Source of the DNA: Bacteroidales bacterium
GTDB taxonomy: Bacteria; Bacteroidota; Bacteroidia; Bacteroidales; UBA1715
DNA length: 64,000 nt
Assembly: GCA_016714605.1 (NCBI GenBank)
Contig: JADKDL010000001.1
Location: 573,177-637,176, forward strand
Reading direction: 5' to 3'
This document shows, piece by piece, positions 53,965-64,000 of this stretch. Position 1 is the stretch's first letter; every line of letters starts with the position of its first letter. A program made the translations under genes and the position numbers. The notes under the pieces were generated by a model. That model did no database searches. It was not told the DNA's origin and saw only the letters and a list, made by a program, of their open reading frames with translations.

Positions 53965-56900
53965 TTATTCTTTTATTTCAATCTTCCCCGTTTTGGTAAT
54001 AATTTCTTCTTTCCAATTTTTGTACTTTAGCTCCCATGGGTAAAATCCAAATTCTACAGCTTTCTTTCTGTACAATCCATCCCATTTTTGATCTTGATTT
54101 TTGCTTTTAAATAATACAAGACCTTCATTTGTCATTATTTTAAAAGAGACCAAAGAATCATTTGCGCAATTTAAAATTAAATTTTCGTCAGTTTCATTAT
54201 TATTTATTGAAAAGGTTTTGGCTACCCAAGAGTCATTATTACAGGAGTCTACGATGAAAACTGTGTCAGTTCCAATACAAAATGAATCGGAATAGTGACA
54301 GAGTAATATGTCTCTCTCTCTGAAATTTAATATATTTTTCTCTGTTTTAATAGAATCTATTTCAAAATACGAATATTCATTATCTGCAACATATTCAAAG
54401 TTTGGATTGTTGGTAAAACAGTTTTTTATGATTTTGTTTTTTCCTATTAATGGGGTTTTTATTGCACGTATACTAATAGAATCTGTTGAATGACAGTTAT
54501 ATTCATTCTCAAATTCTAATGTTAAAAAGTAGTTTTTGCTTTCTGTGAATTGTAAGGAAATTGAATTATCATGCGAATCAATCATAGTAGCATTTGTATG
54601 CCAATATGATTTGTTTGCTGTATCTGTTATAGTATATTTATATGGAAAATTCAAAACACAAGCTATAGAATCTCCCTCAATAGAAACCTTAGAAGCACTG
54701 CCTGTTGTGATTTTTTTCTCAATTTCTGCAATTGGAAAATTTGCAATTAAAGTATCGTAAATAAGTGCTTTTATAATTGCTGTTTCTGCTTTTGTGAAAG
54801 TAAGTGCAATTGAGTCATTCTTGTGTGTTCCCAATTTAGTGTTTGATGGGAGTTCCCACCTCACTTTATATTGTTTTGCATTGCTTATTGCAAATTTGTT
54901 TTCATTATTGATACAAACTTTTTCAGGACCAATAATTGTAAAAAGAGGTAACTGTTTAATCTGAATGCTTTTAGGAGCAGTGTATTTTGTGCAATTTTTA
55001 TTTTTCTCTGTATATTGAAATATTAAATTATGAGTTCCGGAACTTTGGGCTGTGAAAAAATGGTGTCCGGACTTCAAAAAATTGCGCAATATTGGTTATG
55101 TCTCCTAAATACTTTATTTTATCAACTTTAGAATAATCAAATGTAATAGGGAACTCAACTCCTGTATAAGTTACATGTGGTATATTGAACTGTAATTCAG
55201 AAATTTCAGGTGCTATAAATTCTATTGTTTTTGTATAACCGGTGCAGTTTATATTGCATTTTTCTTTTATAGTAATCGTATAATTTCCTGCTTTAGAAAT
55301 GCTTATTAAAGCATTTTCTTTGTCGAATCTAGTATATTTATCATATGAATTTATTTTCCAGTAATAGCTTGATTTCGGATTGTAGTTTTTAATAGTAATC
55401 TTTAAATTCTTTTCACAAAAATCAAATAGAGTATCTAATTCAATTGCTTTGTGTTTATAGAAGTTTACTTCAAGTTTATTTAGAGTTGTGTCTGAAATTT
55501 TAGTGGAGTTTCTTTTTTTGAGAATTACCTCTGCATCACTTTGTTTATTGTCGAAAGATATTATTGAAGAGAATGATTTTTTTCCTTTCTTAACACTACC
55601 ATTTTTTACATCCCATTGATATTGCATTTTTGGTATTGGGTTAGTCCAATATCTTATGTCAGACTGGTCGCAGATTGTTTTAGGGCCGTAAATACCTGTG
55701 TTTTTACTTAAAATATAACTTGTAGAGTCTGTCTGTATTGTTTTATTTGATTCGCTAAGTTCAATTGTAATTTGCTTATGTTCTAGCGATAAATATTCTG
55801 GATTGTAACTGTAAATATCTACCAATTTTAAAATAGATTGTTTTGGTTTCTCACTATGTTTTTTCTTCTGTTTTTTTGTAGGTTTTCCTTCGGTTATCTT
55901 TGTGTGAATGTGTATGTACGAATTTGAATTTAAATCTGTAAAGCAGTGTTTGTCAGATGTTTTTATAAATTTATAATATCCGTTATTTAGTACAAAAATC
56001 GAACTATCCTTTGAGCTAGAATATTCATAAAATTTGTCATTGTATATGTAATCTAATTTCCAAGGTGCTGTTCCTTCATTATTTATTGATAAATAAATGG
56101 CTGAGTCATTCATAACATTGATATTGTCAGATATTTCTGTACGTACTTTTGGGTATTCACTCACCGTTATTGTATCTATAATTTGATAATCGCAATTAGC
56201 ATCAGAAAAATTGCTAATTATATATTTCCCTTTCAATAGGCTGTCAATATGATAAATAGGGTTGGAAGTTTTATATCCTACATTATTAATTCTAAATGAC
56301 CAAGGAGCTGTTCCTGTAAAATGAAATTCTGCATTTGCTTTTTGGTTTGAGCATACAAAATATTCTTTTTGATTTTGAGTGCTTGCTTTGGGGTGTGCTT
56401 TTATAAATTTGTAGCCTTCTGCAATTCCACTATTCCCCAAAGAGTCTGTAATTGAGATAAGTGTAACAGTATCATTGTTTGCGGCAGAAATTTTTATTTT
56501 TTGAACGAAAATAGAATCTATTGCAATTGTATCATTATTAAGAGAATATACCAGTTTTAATGGAGATTTCCTGAAATAAGTGCATGTATTTCAGGCATAG
56601 AGTCAATGGAACAATAGTAACCACCCCCTTCTAAAGTTGCTAATGGCTTGTTTAGATGAGTTACCCTTACTTTTCCCCAAGTAGAACCGGTGCAAAGCGA
56701 ATCATGAAAAACTGAAATTGTATAATCGCCTGGATTTGTTTTTATAAAATGAAATTTGTGCTTTAAAACTGAGTCGTATGTAGTACCATCGTTCAAACTA
56801 AAATAAAAAGGAGGTGTGCCTTGAAAATTCACCTCTAGTAGGGTTGAGTCTGTTGCTTCAACTATAGAATCTATTTTCAATGAGGCACTTGGCTGTTTGT

Positions 56901-58386
56901 GGTTGTTTATTGAGAATTCATAATTTGAAAGAAAATTACAGACAGAATCTGTAATTCTATCAATGCTATTAAGTCCATCGAAAAATCCTGATATGTAATT
57001 TTTTTCTTGTTTTAAAATGTATGATTCAGATTCTAAGCCCGATGTAATGTTTATAAGCAAAGGAAATAATTCATGTTTAACATTTATTTCAAGGAGTTTT
57101 GGGTTTTCTATACAATTATTTCCTGTGTAGGTGATTGTAAATTCGGGTTTTTTTCTTTTAAAAATTTGAGCACTCCCAATTTTCCTTAAATTTTTATTTT
57201 CACCATCATTGGCAAACAGTATTTTGTAGATACCCTCTTGAGTACATCTGTGAATGTAGGGATTTGTATTTATGTTGGAAATATATTTTGTTTCTTTGGG
57301 TTCTACAATGGCTAAATTCCAAGGAGCTTTGCCTCCTAAATATATCTTTACAGTGCCTGTATCGCCTTCGCATATTGTATCTATCCCACTTATTTCAGCA
57401 TATTCGTAACCAAGATATTTTACATTTATTTTCCCTAATGCTATTCCCTTACAATTTTGGTCGGAAGCAGATTTTATATAATATTCGTCAGATTGTTTTA
57501 CATAACATTTAAATGGACTTTCTGTAATATCTGAATAATTCTTATTATCAGACAAAAGAATATTCCATGGCGGGATGCCGCTTAGTTCTATTCTTAGCGC
57601 TGAACTATCAGTCTCATATATATTAGCTTCGCCGCTTATGGTAGCTGTAAATTCCGGATATTCATCGGGTATTATGGTGTCATTTATATTTGATTTGCAA
57701 AAATTATCTTCTAAACTTGTAAATACAATGGTATCTGTTGAATGACAGAATAATGAAAATGTATCTTCTTGTATAATTTTTTGGAATTGTTTGGTTTTTT
57801 GAAGATATTCTATTGTATACGGTGCCGAACCATTAAATTCAATATGAGCAAATGAAGTACTATTGGCGCAAATAAAAGGCAGGTTTATATCATTAATATT
57901 TGGTTTTGGTATAATAGCAATGGTGCTTATGTAACTTGAAATTGTATCTTTATTTGAGTTTGTTATTTCTAATTCAATTGTTTTATTTCCAATTTTTGAA
58001 TAGAACACTTTTGGAGGGTTGTAGCCAATGTGTTTTTTTGGCTCAGCATCAGAACCAAACTTCCAATTGTAAAACAATAGAGTGTCGTAAATGCTTTGAT
58101 TGTCAATGCTTATAGTGTCTCCCATACAACCAAAATCATCTTTTACTTCAAAGAGGGCTTCTGTTTCTAAATCTTTATGAATATTTTCAATAGAGTCTAC
58201 AAAATTTGAATCTTGAAAAATCGTATCATGCAAGATTTTATTGTCGGTACTATCTGGTTTTTCAAAGTTTACATTATTAGTGTTTTGAGCGATTATGTTA
58301 TTATATAATGATATGGTAATTAAAAATCCAATTAAAAAAGTTGAGAATTTTGTGTGATTTTTTATTTTATTTTTATTTTTTAACAT
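53965..58386 (-). pseudogene. Giant secreted protein with gliding-motility-type C-terminal domain, frameshifted twice
   Basis: Three consecutive minus-strand frames (58386-56557, 56440-55028, 55089-53965) join into one ~1470-aa product. It needs one base added near 56567-56569 (…ALISG-KSPLKLVYSLNND…) and one removed from the A6 run at 55076-55081 (…IAQFLKSGHHFFTAQ…). There is an N-terminal signal peptide (FLIGFLITISLYNNIIAQ). The body is many ~90-residue repeats with APW(N/S/K) and Cys-containing beta motifs such as GKAPWNLAIV and GIPPWNILLS, resembling PKD/SprB-like adhesin repeats. The last ~85 residues (FKIMTNEGLVLFKSKNQDQKWDGLYRKKAVEFGFYPWELKYK) are a CHU_C-type sorting domain for type IX secretion. 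Probable surface adhesin. Confidence 0.75.
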
Positions 58387-58667
58387 ATTATTTTTTAATG
58401 ATTTATATCAAATTATTAACATTGCCAAATTTAAGTAACAAAATGATTTTAGAAAAAATTATTTTTCGCTGTAAAAGCTTTGAATATATGTAATACCAAG
58501 CTTAAGGCATCTTTTAAATAAAATTATTTTCAATCCCTAAAATACAACTCCCAATATAGTTAAAATTCTACTTATTGTAAGTATTCTATTTTAAAAAATA
58601 GAAACACATTTTGTATGTAATAAAGTAATTATATTTGCAAACTTTTTAAATAATTTCCAGATTGATT
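58387..58667. other. Divergent intergenic region
   Basis: 281 bases between the giant surface protein gene and the Lrp/AsnC gene. It contains the plus-strand promoter at 58610-58637; nothing else is supported. Confidence 0.4.
58610..58637 (+). promoter_or_regulatory. Promoter of the Lrp/AsnC-hflX pair
   Basis: TTTG (58610-58613), a 16-base spacer and the perfect -7 box TATATTTG (58630-58637) lie 30 bases before the start at 58668. The spacer is slightly short for the class. Confidence 0.45.
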
Positions 58668-59123
58668 ATGGATGTAAAATTTGATGCTACCGATAAAAAA
58701 ATATTAAAAGCACTTGTTACCAATGCAAGGACTCCAATATTGGAAATAGCCCGCGATTGTGGCGTTTCTGGAGCAGCAATACACCAAAGAATAAAAAAAC
58801 TTGAAGATGCCCAGCTTTTTAAAGGTTCAAAATTCATTTTCGATGAACGTAAACTTGGGTATTCTACTTGTGCTTTTGTTGGTGTGCATTTGGAAAGAGG
58901 AAATATTTATAATTCTGTAGTTGATGATTTAAAAAAAATTCCGGAAATTGTTGAATGTCACTATACTACAGGGACATATTCTTTATTTTTAAAAATATAT
59001 GCAAAAGACAATCATCATTTGCAACAGATATTAAATCATACCATTCAAGAAATTCCGGGAATTACTAGTACAGAAACTTTTATTTCCTTAGAACAGTCAA
59101 TAGATCGTCAATTATCAGTGTAA
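58668..59123 (+). CDS. Lrp/AsnC-family transcriptional regulator
   Basis: A 151-aa protein from ATG 58668 (a TTG two codons earlier is also in frame). The N-terminal winged helix-turn-helix is DKKILKALVTNARTPILEIARDCGVSGAAIHQRIKKLE. The C-terminal RAM effector-binding domain (TCAFVGVHLERG, VECHYTTGTYSLFLKIYAKDNHHL) forms the oligomer and binds amino acids. Such proteins act as amino-acid-responsive regulators. It is nine bases upstream of hflX and likely cotranscribed. Confidence 0.94.
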   Translation: MDVKFDATDKKILKALVTNARTPILEIARDCGVSGAAIHQRIKKLEDAQLFKGSKFIFDERKLGYSTCAFVGVHLERGNIYNSVVDDLKKIPEIVECHYTTGTYSLFLKIYAKDNHHLQQILNHTIQEIPGITSTETFISLEQSIDRQLSV

Positions 59124-59132
59124 AATATTAAT

Positions 59133-60323
59133 ATGCTTCAAAAAGAAAACTCAATAGAATTAGAAAAAGCTATTTTAATTGGAATTATTAAATCAGGAGA
59201 TTCCGAAGATTTGATTCAGGAGTATCTTGATGAATTGGAGTTTTTGGCAGATACTGCCGGGGCTGTGGTGCTGAAGATGTTTACACAAAAACTCGATAAA
59301 CCCAATCCAGCAACATATATTGGTTCTGGTAAAATGATGGAAATAGCCGGATATATTGAAGATAATAAGATAGATATCGCTATTTTTGATGACGAATTGA
59401 GTCCCTCGCAGATTAGAAATCTTGAAAAAGAATTTAAAGTAAAAATACTAGACCGAACAAATCTTATTCTTGATATTTTTGCAAAACGTGCACAAACAGC
59501 TCACTCAAAAGTTCAGGTAGAATTAGCTCAATATAAATATTTACTACCGCGTCTTACTGGTATGTGGACGCATTTGGAGCGTCAGAAGGGTGGGATAGGG
59601 CTTAGAGGTCCGGGTGAATCTGAAATTGAAACCGACCGTAGGATAATACGTGATAAAATTGCAAAACTTAAAGAACAGCTTCTTAAAATTGACAAACAGA
59701 AAGTTACCCAACGAAAAAATCGTGGAAATATAATTAGAGTTAGTTTGGTAGGCTATACAAATGTTGGCAAATCTACTGTTATGAATCTTATTAGCAAATC
59801 GGAAGTTTTTGCAGAAAATAAACTTTTTGCCACACTTGATACTACGGTAAGAAAAGTTGTAATTGACAATCTGCCATTCTTATTGTCTGACACTGTTGGT
59901 TTTATAAGAAAACTGCCTCATGATTTAGTTGAATCTTTTAAATCTACCCTTGATGAGGTTAGAGAATCAGATATTTTGGTTCATATTGTAGATGTTTCTC
60001 ATCCTCAGTTTGAAGATCATATTAATGTGGTGAACAATACAATTCAAGAAATAGGAGTTGTAGATAAGCCTACAATATTAGTTTTCAATAAAATAGATGC
60101 CTTTACCTATACACCAAAAGAACCAGATGATTTAACACCATCAACAAAGGAAAACAGAAGTTTAGATGATTTCAAACAAATGTATTTTGCTCAAAATGTC
60201 ACGTCTATATTTATTTCTGCTCGTCAAAAAATTAATATAGATGAATTTAAGCAATTACTACATAGCATTGTAAAAGAGGAGCACCTAAAACGGTATCCTT
60301 ATACCGATTCTGTTTTTAGCTAA
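59133..60323 (+). CDS. hflX: GTPase HflX
   Basis: A 396-aa protein. The N-terminal HflX-specific domain has NPATYIGSGKMMEIA and the subdomain junction RLTGMWTHLERQKGGIGLRGPGESEIETDRR. The G domain starts with G1 VGYTNVGKST (206-215), then G3 DTVGFIRKLPHDLVESFKSTLDEV and G4 NKID. HflX splits 70S ribosomes, notably under heat stress. It follows the Lrp/AsnC gene by nine bases and converges on the tRNA methyltransferase gene. Confidence 0.97.
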   Translation: MLQKENSIELEKAILIGIIKSGDSEDLIQEYLDELEFLADTAGAVVLKMFTQKLDKPNPATYIGSGKMMEIAGYIEDNKIDIAIFDDELSPSQIRNLEKEFKVKILDRTNLILDIFAKRAQTAHSKVQVELAQYKYLLPRLTGMWTHLERQKGGIGLRGPGESEIETDRRIIRDKIAKLKEQLLKIDKQKVTQRKNRGNIIRVSLVGYTNVGKSTVMNLISKSEVFAENKLFATLDTTVRKVVIDNLPFLLSDTVGFIRKLPHDLVESFKSTLDEVRESDILVHIVDVSHPQFEDHINVVNNTIQEIGVVDKPTILVFNKIDAFTYTPKEPDDLTPSTKENRSLDDFKQMYFAQNVTSIFISARQKINIDEFKQLLHSIVKEEHLKRYPYTDSVFS

Positions 60324-60330
60324 TTTTTGC

Positions 60331-61044
60331 TCACAGTTTCAGGAGATATTCTTTTAATAGCTGGTTATACCTCTCAGAGTATTGATGCCTTATTTGTGGC
60401 TCAATTACAATTGTTTCTACTGAATAAAAGTTCTTTTTTAGTAAGCTAAACTGAAAAATAATCCTGTTTGCGGGTTTGTTGTTGGTTGGCTTAATAAAGA
60501 CTTGTTTTTCAAGATGTAAATTGAATAATCTTGAGGTTGAAATGACGGTTGATTCCAAATCAAATGGAATTATCATATTGAATTGTCCATGAGGCGATAA
60601 AAGTCTAGATACCGCTCCAAAAAGTTCTTCAATAGATAGACTTATATTATGTTTTGCAATACTCTTTGATGCTTTAGGTGAAAGCAGCGAGTTTTGAAAA
60701 TATGGAGGATTACAGACAATCAGGTCGTAATAGGAATTATATAAATTGAAATCCTGAATAGACATTTCAAACAACTCCAGTCTATCTTTCCATGGAGAAT
60801 TATTGAAATTTTTTTGAGCATCTATAATAGCACCATTATCAATATCAATAGCAGTAATTTTAGCATTTGTTTTTTGAGCTATCATTAAAGCTAAAACGCC
60901 AGTGCCGGTTCCAATATCTAGAACCGTTGCACAATCATTTTTATCAGTATATGCACCGAGCAAAACAGAATCAGTACATATTTTTAGAGCCGAATTGTTT
61001 TGTGATATTGAAAATTGTTTAAAATGAAATAATTTCTCCTGCAT
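60331..61044 (-). CDS. yfiC: tRNA1(Val) (adenine(37)-N6)-methyltransferase
   Basis: A 237-aa class I methyltransferase. FHFKQFSISQNNSALKICTDSVLLGAY is the TrmN6 opening, VLDIGTGTGVLALMIAQK is the SAM motif and IVCNPPYFQNSL is the NPPY motif of N6-adenine methyltransferases. Length and the C-terminal RIIFQFSL segment agree with TrmN6/YfiC, which methylates A37 of tRNA1(Val). It follows the PBP1A gene upstream by six bases on the same strand. Confidence 0.92.
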   Translation of the reverse strand: MQEKLFHFKQFSISQNNSALKICTDSVLLGAYTDKNDCATVLDIGTGTGVLALMIAQKTNAKITAIDIDNGAIIDAQKNFNNSPWKDRLELFEMSIQDFNLYNSYYDLIVCNPPYFQNSLLSPKASKSIAKHNISLSIEELFGAVSRLLSPHGQFNMIIPFDLESTVISTSRLFNLHLEKQVFIKPTNNKPANRIIFQFSLLKKNFYSVETIVIEPQIRHQYSERYNQLLKEYLLKL

Positions 61045-61050
61045 TAATAA

Positions 61051-63428
61051 TTAATAAAAATTCTCTTCCTGACCAGATGTTGTGTTGTTGTTTTGGTAAT
61101 TTTGATTTTCTCGCGATTTGTATTCTTCGCAATCAATCTTCCAATAAGGCACACTTTCAGGTTTTTCAAAAGTAGCAGTTTTGCTATATCCCAATTTTTC
61201 AGATTCTTTGAAAACTTCAATCATATAATTACCCCATATTGGTAAAGCCATTCTAGCACCTTGTCCGTATTCAATACTTTCAAAATGAACATTTCTTTCT
61301 TCTGCACCTACCCAAATACCGGTTACTAGTTCAGGTGTAAAGCCTATAAACCAACCATCTGCGTGGTCGTTTGTAGTTCCTGTTTTTCCGGCAATAGAAC
61401 CATAAAGTTGATATTTGCTTCCTCTTAAACTTGCAGCGGTACCCCAACCGGATTCTCTTGTTCCTCCTACTACATTTTCAAGCAAATTCACCATCAGATA
61501 TGCTGTCTCTTCGCTCATTGCTTCATTTTGTTTTGGCGTTATTTTAGAAATAGTGTTGCCATATTTATCTACAATTTTTTCAACGAAAATTGGTTCTGTG
61601 TAAATACCTTTGTTTGCAAATGTGCCATAGGCTCCAACTATCTCGTATAGAGTTAAATCTGCTACTCCCAAACATATTGATGGTACTTCAGGTATATAAC
61701 TTTTACTCCCATTTTCTTAGCTAGTTGAACTACCGGTTCCGGTTTAAATAATTGCATCAGTTTTGCGGAAATGTAATTATTTGACATCTTCAAACCCCAA
61801 GCCAATGATACCATTTCGCCAAGTCTGTTATTATCGGAATTACCTGGAGTCCAAGTAGTGTCATTCATATAAAAAGTTGTAGGAACATTTGCAAATTCTT
61901 TACATGGCGACATGCCTTCTTGCATAGCTAAAGTATATAGAAATGGTTTAAATGTTGAACCTATCTGTCTTTTTTGCTCCATAACATGGTCATATTGAAA
62001 GTATTTGTAGTCTATTCCGCCTACATACGCTTTTACATGACCCGATTTTGGTTCAAAACTCATCATACCTGCTCTAAAAATACCTTTCATATATTTTAGT
62101 GAGTCTAATGGAGATATTAAAGTGTCTATATCTCCGTTCCATGAAAATAATTTTACCTTAACCGGTTTCTTAAATATTTTCATTATAACATCTTTAGAGA
62201 TACCTTTATTTCTGAGAATTTGATATCTCTCACTTCTTCTTATCGCTAAATCAATAAGTTCATTATACATTGCGTTGTCTAACCTTCTCGTAAATGGTCT
62301 ATTCTTATTGTTCTTACTTTCTTTGTTGAAATTATGTTGAACATATTCTTTCATGTGCAATTTCAAAGCAGCTTCTGCCATTATTTGCATTCGAGAATCT
62401 ATGGTTGTGTATATTTTCAATCCGTCTTTATATATATTATATGGTGTGCCGTCTTCTTTTAAGTTTTTGTTGCACCAGCCATATAGCGGATTGTTTTCCC
62501 ACATTTCAAGATCTCTTAAATATATTTCTTCACTTTTATATTCTTCTTTTAATGGTTTTTCTTTATCCATTATTACTCTTAACCATTCTCTAAAATAGGG
62601 TGCAATACCATATTTATGATCTGCTTTTTGATAATTTATAGTTAGTGGTAAAGCTTTTAGTGAATCATATTGAGCAACAGTGATTTTGCCGTATTCTTTC
62701 ATTTGGTACAATACCACATTTCTTCTTTTCAGTGTTTTTTCACTAAATCGAAGTGGATTGTATAATGAAGGATTTTTAAGCATTCCAACAAGCGTTGCAG
62801 CCTCTTCAATTTTCAAGTCAGTAGGACTAGTTTTAAAATAAATTCTTGATGCTGAGTTTACACCTACAGCCAAATTCAGAAAATCAAAACGATTGTAATA
62901 CATCGAAATAATTTCTTCTTTTGTGTAATATTTCTCAAGTTTCACTGCTATTATCCATTCTTTTATTTTTTGTTTAAGACGTTCAGCTTTAGTCTCAGGA
63001 GTTTTGTGGAAAAGTAGTTTAGCCAACTGTTGTGATATGGTACTACCTCCACCCGAACTTTCGTTTCCTCCTAGAAATGTTAAGACGAACGCTCTAGAAA
63101 GAGCTTTAAAATCTACTCCCGAATGTTCATAAAACCGTGCATCTTCGGTTGCAATAAGAGCATCAACTAAATATGGTGATAATTCAGTAAATTGAACTTT
63201 TGTTCGGTTTTCTTCAAAATATGTCCCCAAAATTTCATTATCACTCGAAATAATTTCAGTTGCTAAGTTATTTTGTGGATTTTCTAATGCTTCAAAACTT
63301 GGCATAAATCCTAAAATACCCGTAATTGCAAGAATTATGCTTAATATTATCAATAAAATTGGAGTAAAAAATAATGTCCAAAGGATAATATATCTTTTTT
63401 TTATAAATTTATTTTTATTAACTGCCAT
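61051..63428 (-). pseudogene. mrcA: Penicillin-binding protein 1A (transglycosylase/transpeptidase), frameshifted
   Basis: The frame from ATG 63428 covers the membrane anchor, the GT51 domain (ATEDARFYEHSGVD, GGGSTISQQLAKLL) and most of the transpeptidase (SxxK in GSTFKPFLY, SxN in SNNYIS). It breaks at KKMGVK, where one base is missing from the TTTT at 61701-61704. Restoring it gives SYIPEVPSICLGVADLTLYE and continues through the KTG box (AGKTGTTNDHADGWFIGF) to 61051, about 792 aa. It polymerises and crosslinks peptidoglycan. The enzyme is expected to be important for viability and both parts are fully conserved, so a sequencing indel is likely. Confidence 0.85.
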
Positions 63429-63552
63429 AATTATTGATTGTTATGTAAATTTATTGTGAGTTTATTTCAATATCCAAAAATAAGAAATAATCTGGTTGAG
63501 CAAAATTTTATAACTTATTGATTAATATGTGTGCTTTTTTTTTCAATATTTA

Positions 63553-63560
63553 TAATTTTG
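63553..63560 (+). promoter_or_regulatory. -7 box of topA
   Basis: TAATTTTG is a perfect TAnnTTTG match 33 bases before the topA start; no good -33 element was found. Confidence 0.4.
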
Positions 63561-63592
63561 CAAATCCGAAATTCAAATAAGGTATTTTTTTT

Positions 63593-64000
63593 ATGGCAAA
63601 TAATTTAGTGATAGTTGAGTCTCCTGCAAAGGCCAAAACAATTGAAAAATTTTTAGGTAAAGATTTTATTGTAAAGTCAAGTTTTGGTCACATCAGAGAT
63701 TTATCAAAGAAAGATTTAGGAATACAGATTGACAATAATTATTTGCCTGTGTATGAAGTACCGGTTGATAAGAAGAAGGTTGTCGCAGATTTAAAAAAAG
63801 CAGTTAAAGAAGCAAAGCTGATTTGGCTCGCCTCCGATGAAGACCGCGAGGGAGAGGCAATTGCTTGGCATTTGTATGAAGTTTTGAAATTGAATGAGTC
63901 AAACACCAAAAGAATTGTTTTTCATGAAATTACAAAAGATGCAATTTTAAATGCAATTGAAAATCCTCGTTTTATTAATAAAAGTTTGGTTGATGCTCAG
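63593..64000 (+). CDS. topA: DNA topoisomerase I, N-terminal part (runs off window)
   Basis: 136 codons from ATG 63593 to the right edge. This is the Toprim domain of type IA topoisomerase: VIVESPAKAKTIEKFLG holds the catalytic Glu, FGHIRDLSKKDLG follows, and SDEDREGEAIAWHL carries the metal-binding acidic triad. The active-site tyrosine lies beyond the window. It relaxes negative supercoils. It is divergent from the PBP1A gene. Confidence 0.97.
   Translation, partial: MANNLVIVESPAKAKTIEKFLGKDFIVKSSFGHIRDLSKKDLGIQIDNNYLPVYEVPVDKKKVVADLKKAVKEAKLIWLASDEDREGEAIAWHLYEVLKLNESNTKRIVFHEITKDAILNAIENPRFINKSLVDAQ

Noticed and set aside
30071..61704. Programmed ribosomal frameshifting as the cause of the split genes
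   Set aside because: The breaks need both +1 and -1 corrections, lie in unrelated sequence contexts without a common slippery heptamer or downstream structure, and affect unrelated families.
1..64000. tRNA, rRNA and known riboswitches
   Set aside because: No cloverleaf with a TTC loop, no rRNA-like conserved stretch and no recognisable aptamer was found by reading; short elements could still be missed without a covariance search.

Overview
The window is about two-thirds A+T by eye and reads as a Bacteroidota chromosome segment. The evidence is that starts lack Shine-Dalgarno sequences but several are preceded by TAnnTTTG -7 boxes. It also carries families typical of the phylum: a gliding-motility-type C-terminal secretion domain, an HU/CCDC81-SPOR protein, a YfhO membrane protein and a multimodular GH5 protein with Ig and CBM6 domains. 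No rRNA, tRNA or CRISPR array was seen.

Layout. (1) 1-2.8 kb, minus strand: the 5' part of a Type ISP/IIL-like restriction-methylation gene, preceded by an unrecognised soluble protein plus small membrane protein pair that may be a defence module. (2) 3.0-4.6 kb: a membrane protein and an orphan LytTR response regulator. (3) 4.9-9.3 kb, plus strand: a Gfo/Idh/MocA oxidoreductase, then a compact RiPP-like cluster. It has a Tat-type lipoprotein precursor whose last 51 residues hold 14 Tyr-Xaa-Asp/Asn units, a hairpin attenuator, a radical SAM enzyme, a SPASM-tailed protein without the radical SAM cysteines, and a second radical SAM/SPASM enzyme. This is the best candidate for an undescribed system. 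(4) 9.4-15.2 kb, minus: a GT2/degenerate sugar-transferase fusion, a NodB deacetylase, polyprenyl diphosphate synthase and a SiaC/SiaB pair in which SiaB is internally duplicated. (5) 15.6-21.1 kb: GH65 phosphorylase, purN, acpP-fabF-rnc. (6) 21.3-39.0 kb, plus: a large surface-polysaccharide locus. It contains an ABC exporter, a methyltransferase/coiled-coil protein resembling a chain-length ruler, a three-domain glycosyltransferase, an acetyltransferase, two LamG-bearing proteins, two ATP-grasp ligases, further glycosyltransferases, a flippase-like protein and a sugar aminotransferase. (7) 39.4-42.3 kb: a secreted GH5 enzyme. (8) 42.4-49.9 kb, minus: housekeeping, including a tightly overlapped rsfS-ftsH-LUD-cdsA-psd-mqnA run. 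(9) 50.2-53.9 kb: YfhO, then a REP/RAYT island in which the transposase gene contains two in-frame copies of its own palindrome. (10) 54.0-64 kb: a giant secreted protein, an Lrp/AsnC regulator, hflX, a tRNA methyltransferase, PBP1A and the start of topA.

Seven single-base frame breaks lie between 30.4 and 61.8 kb, mostly in short homopolymers and including genes expected to be essential (PBP1A). None was found in the first 30 kb. Uncorrected sequencing indels are the simplest explanation, so these genes are described as whole units with the break position noted.

Functionally, the window combines cell-envelope construction (polyprenyl carrier, glycan assembly and export, phospholipids, peptidoglycan), one probable peptide-modification cluster and small mobile or defence pieces at the left edge and near 53 kb.
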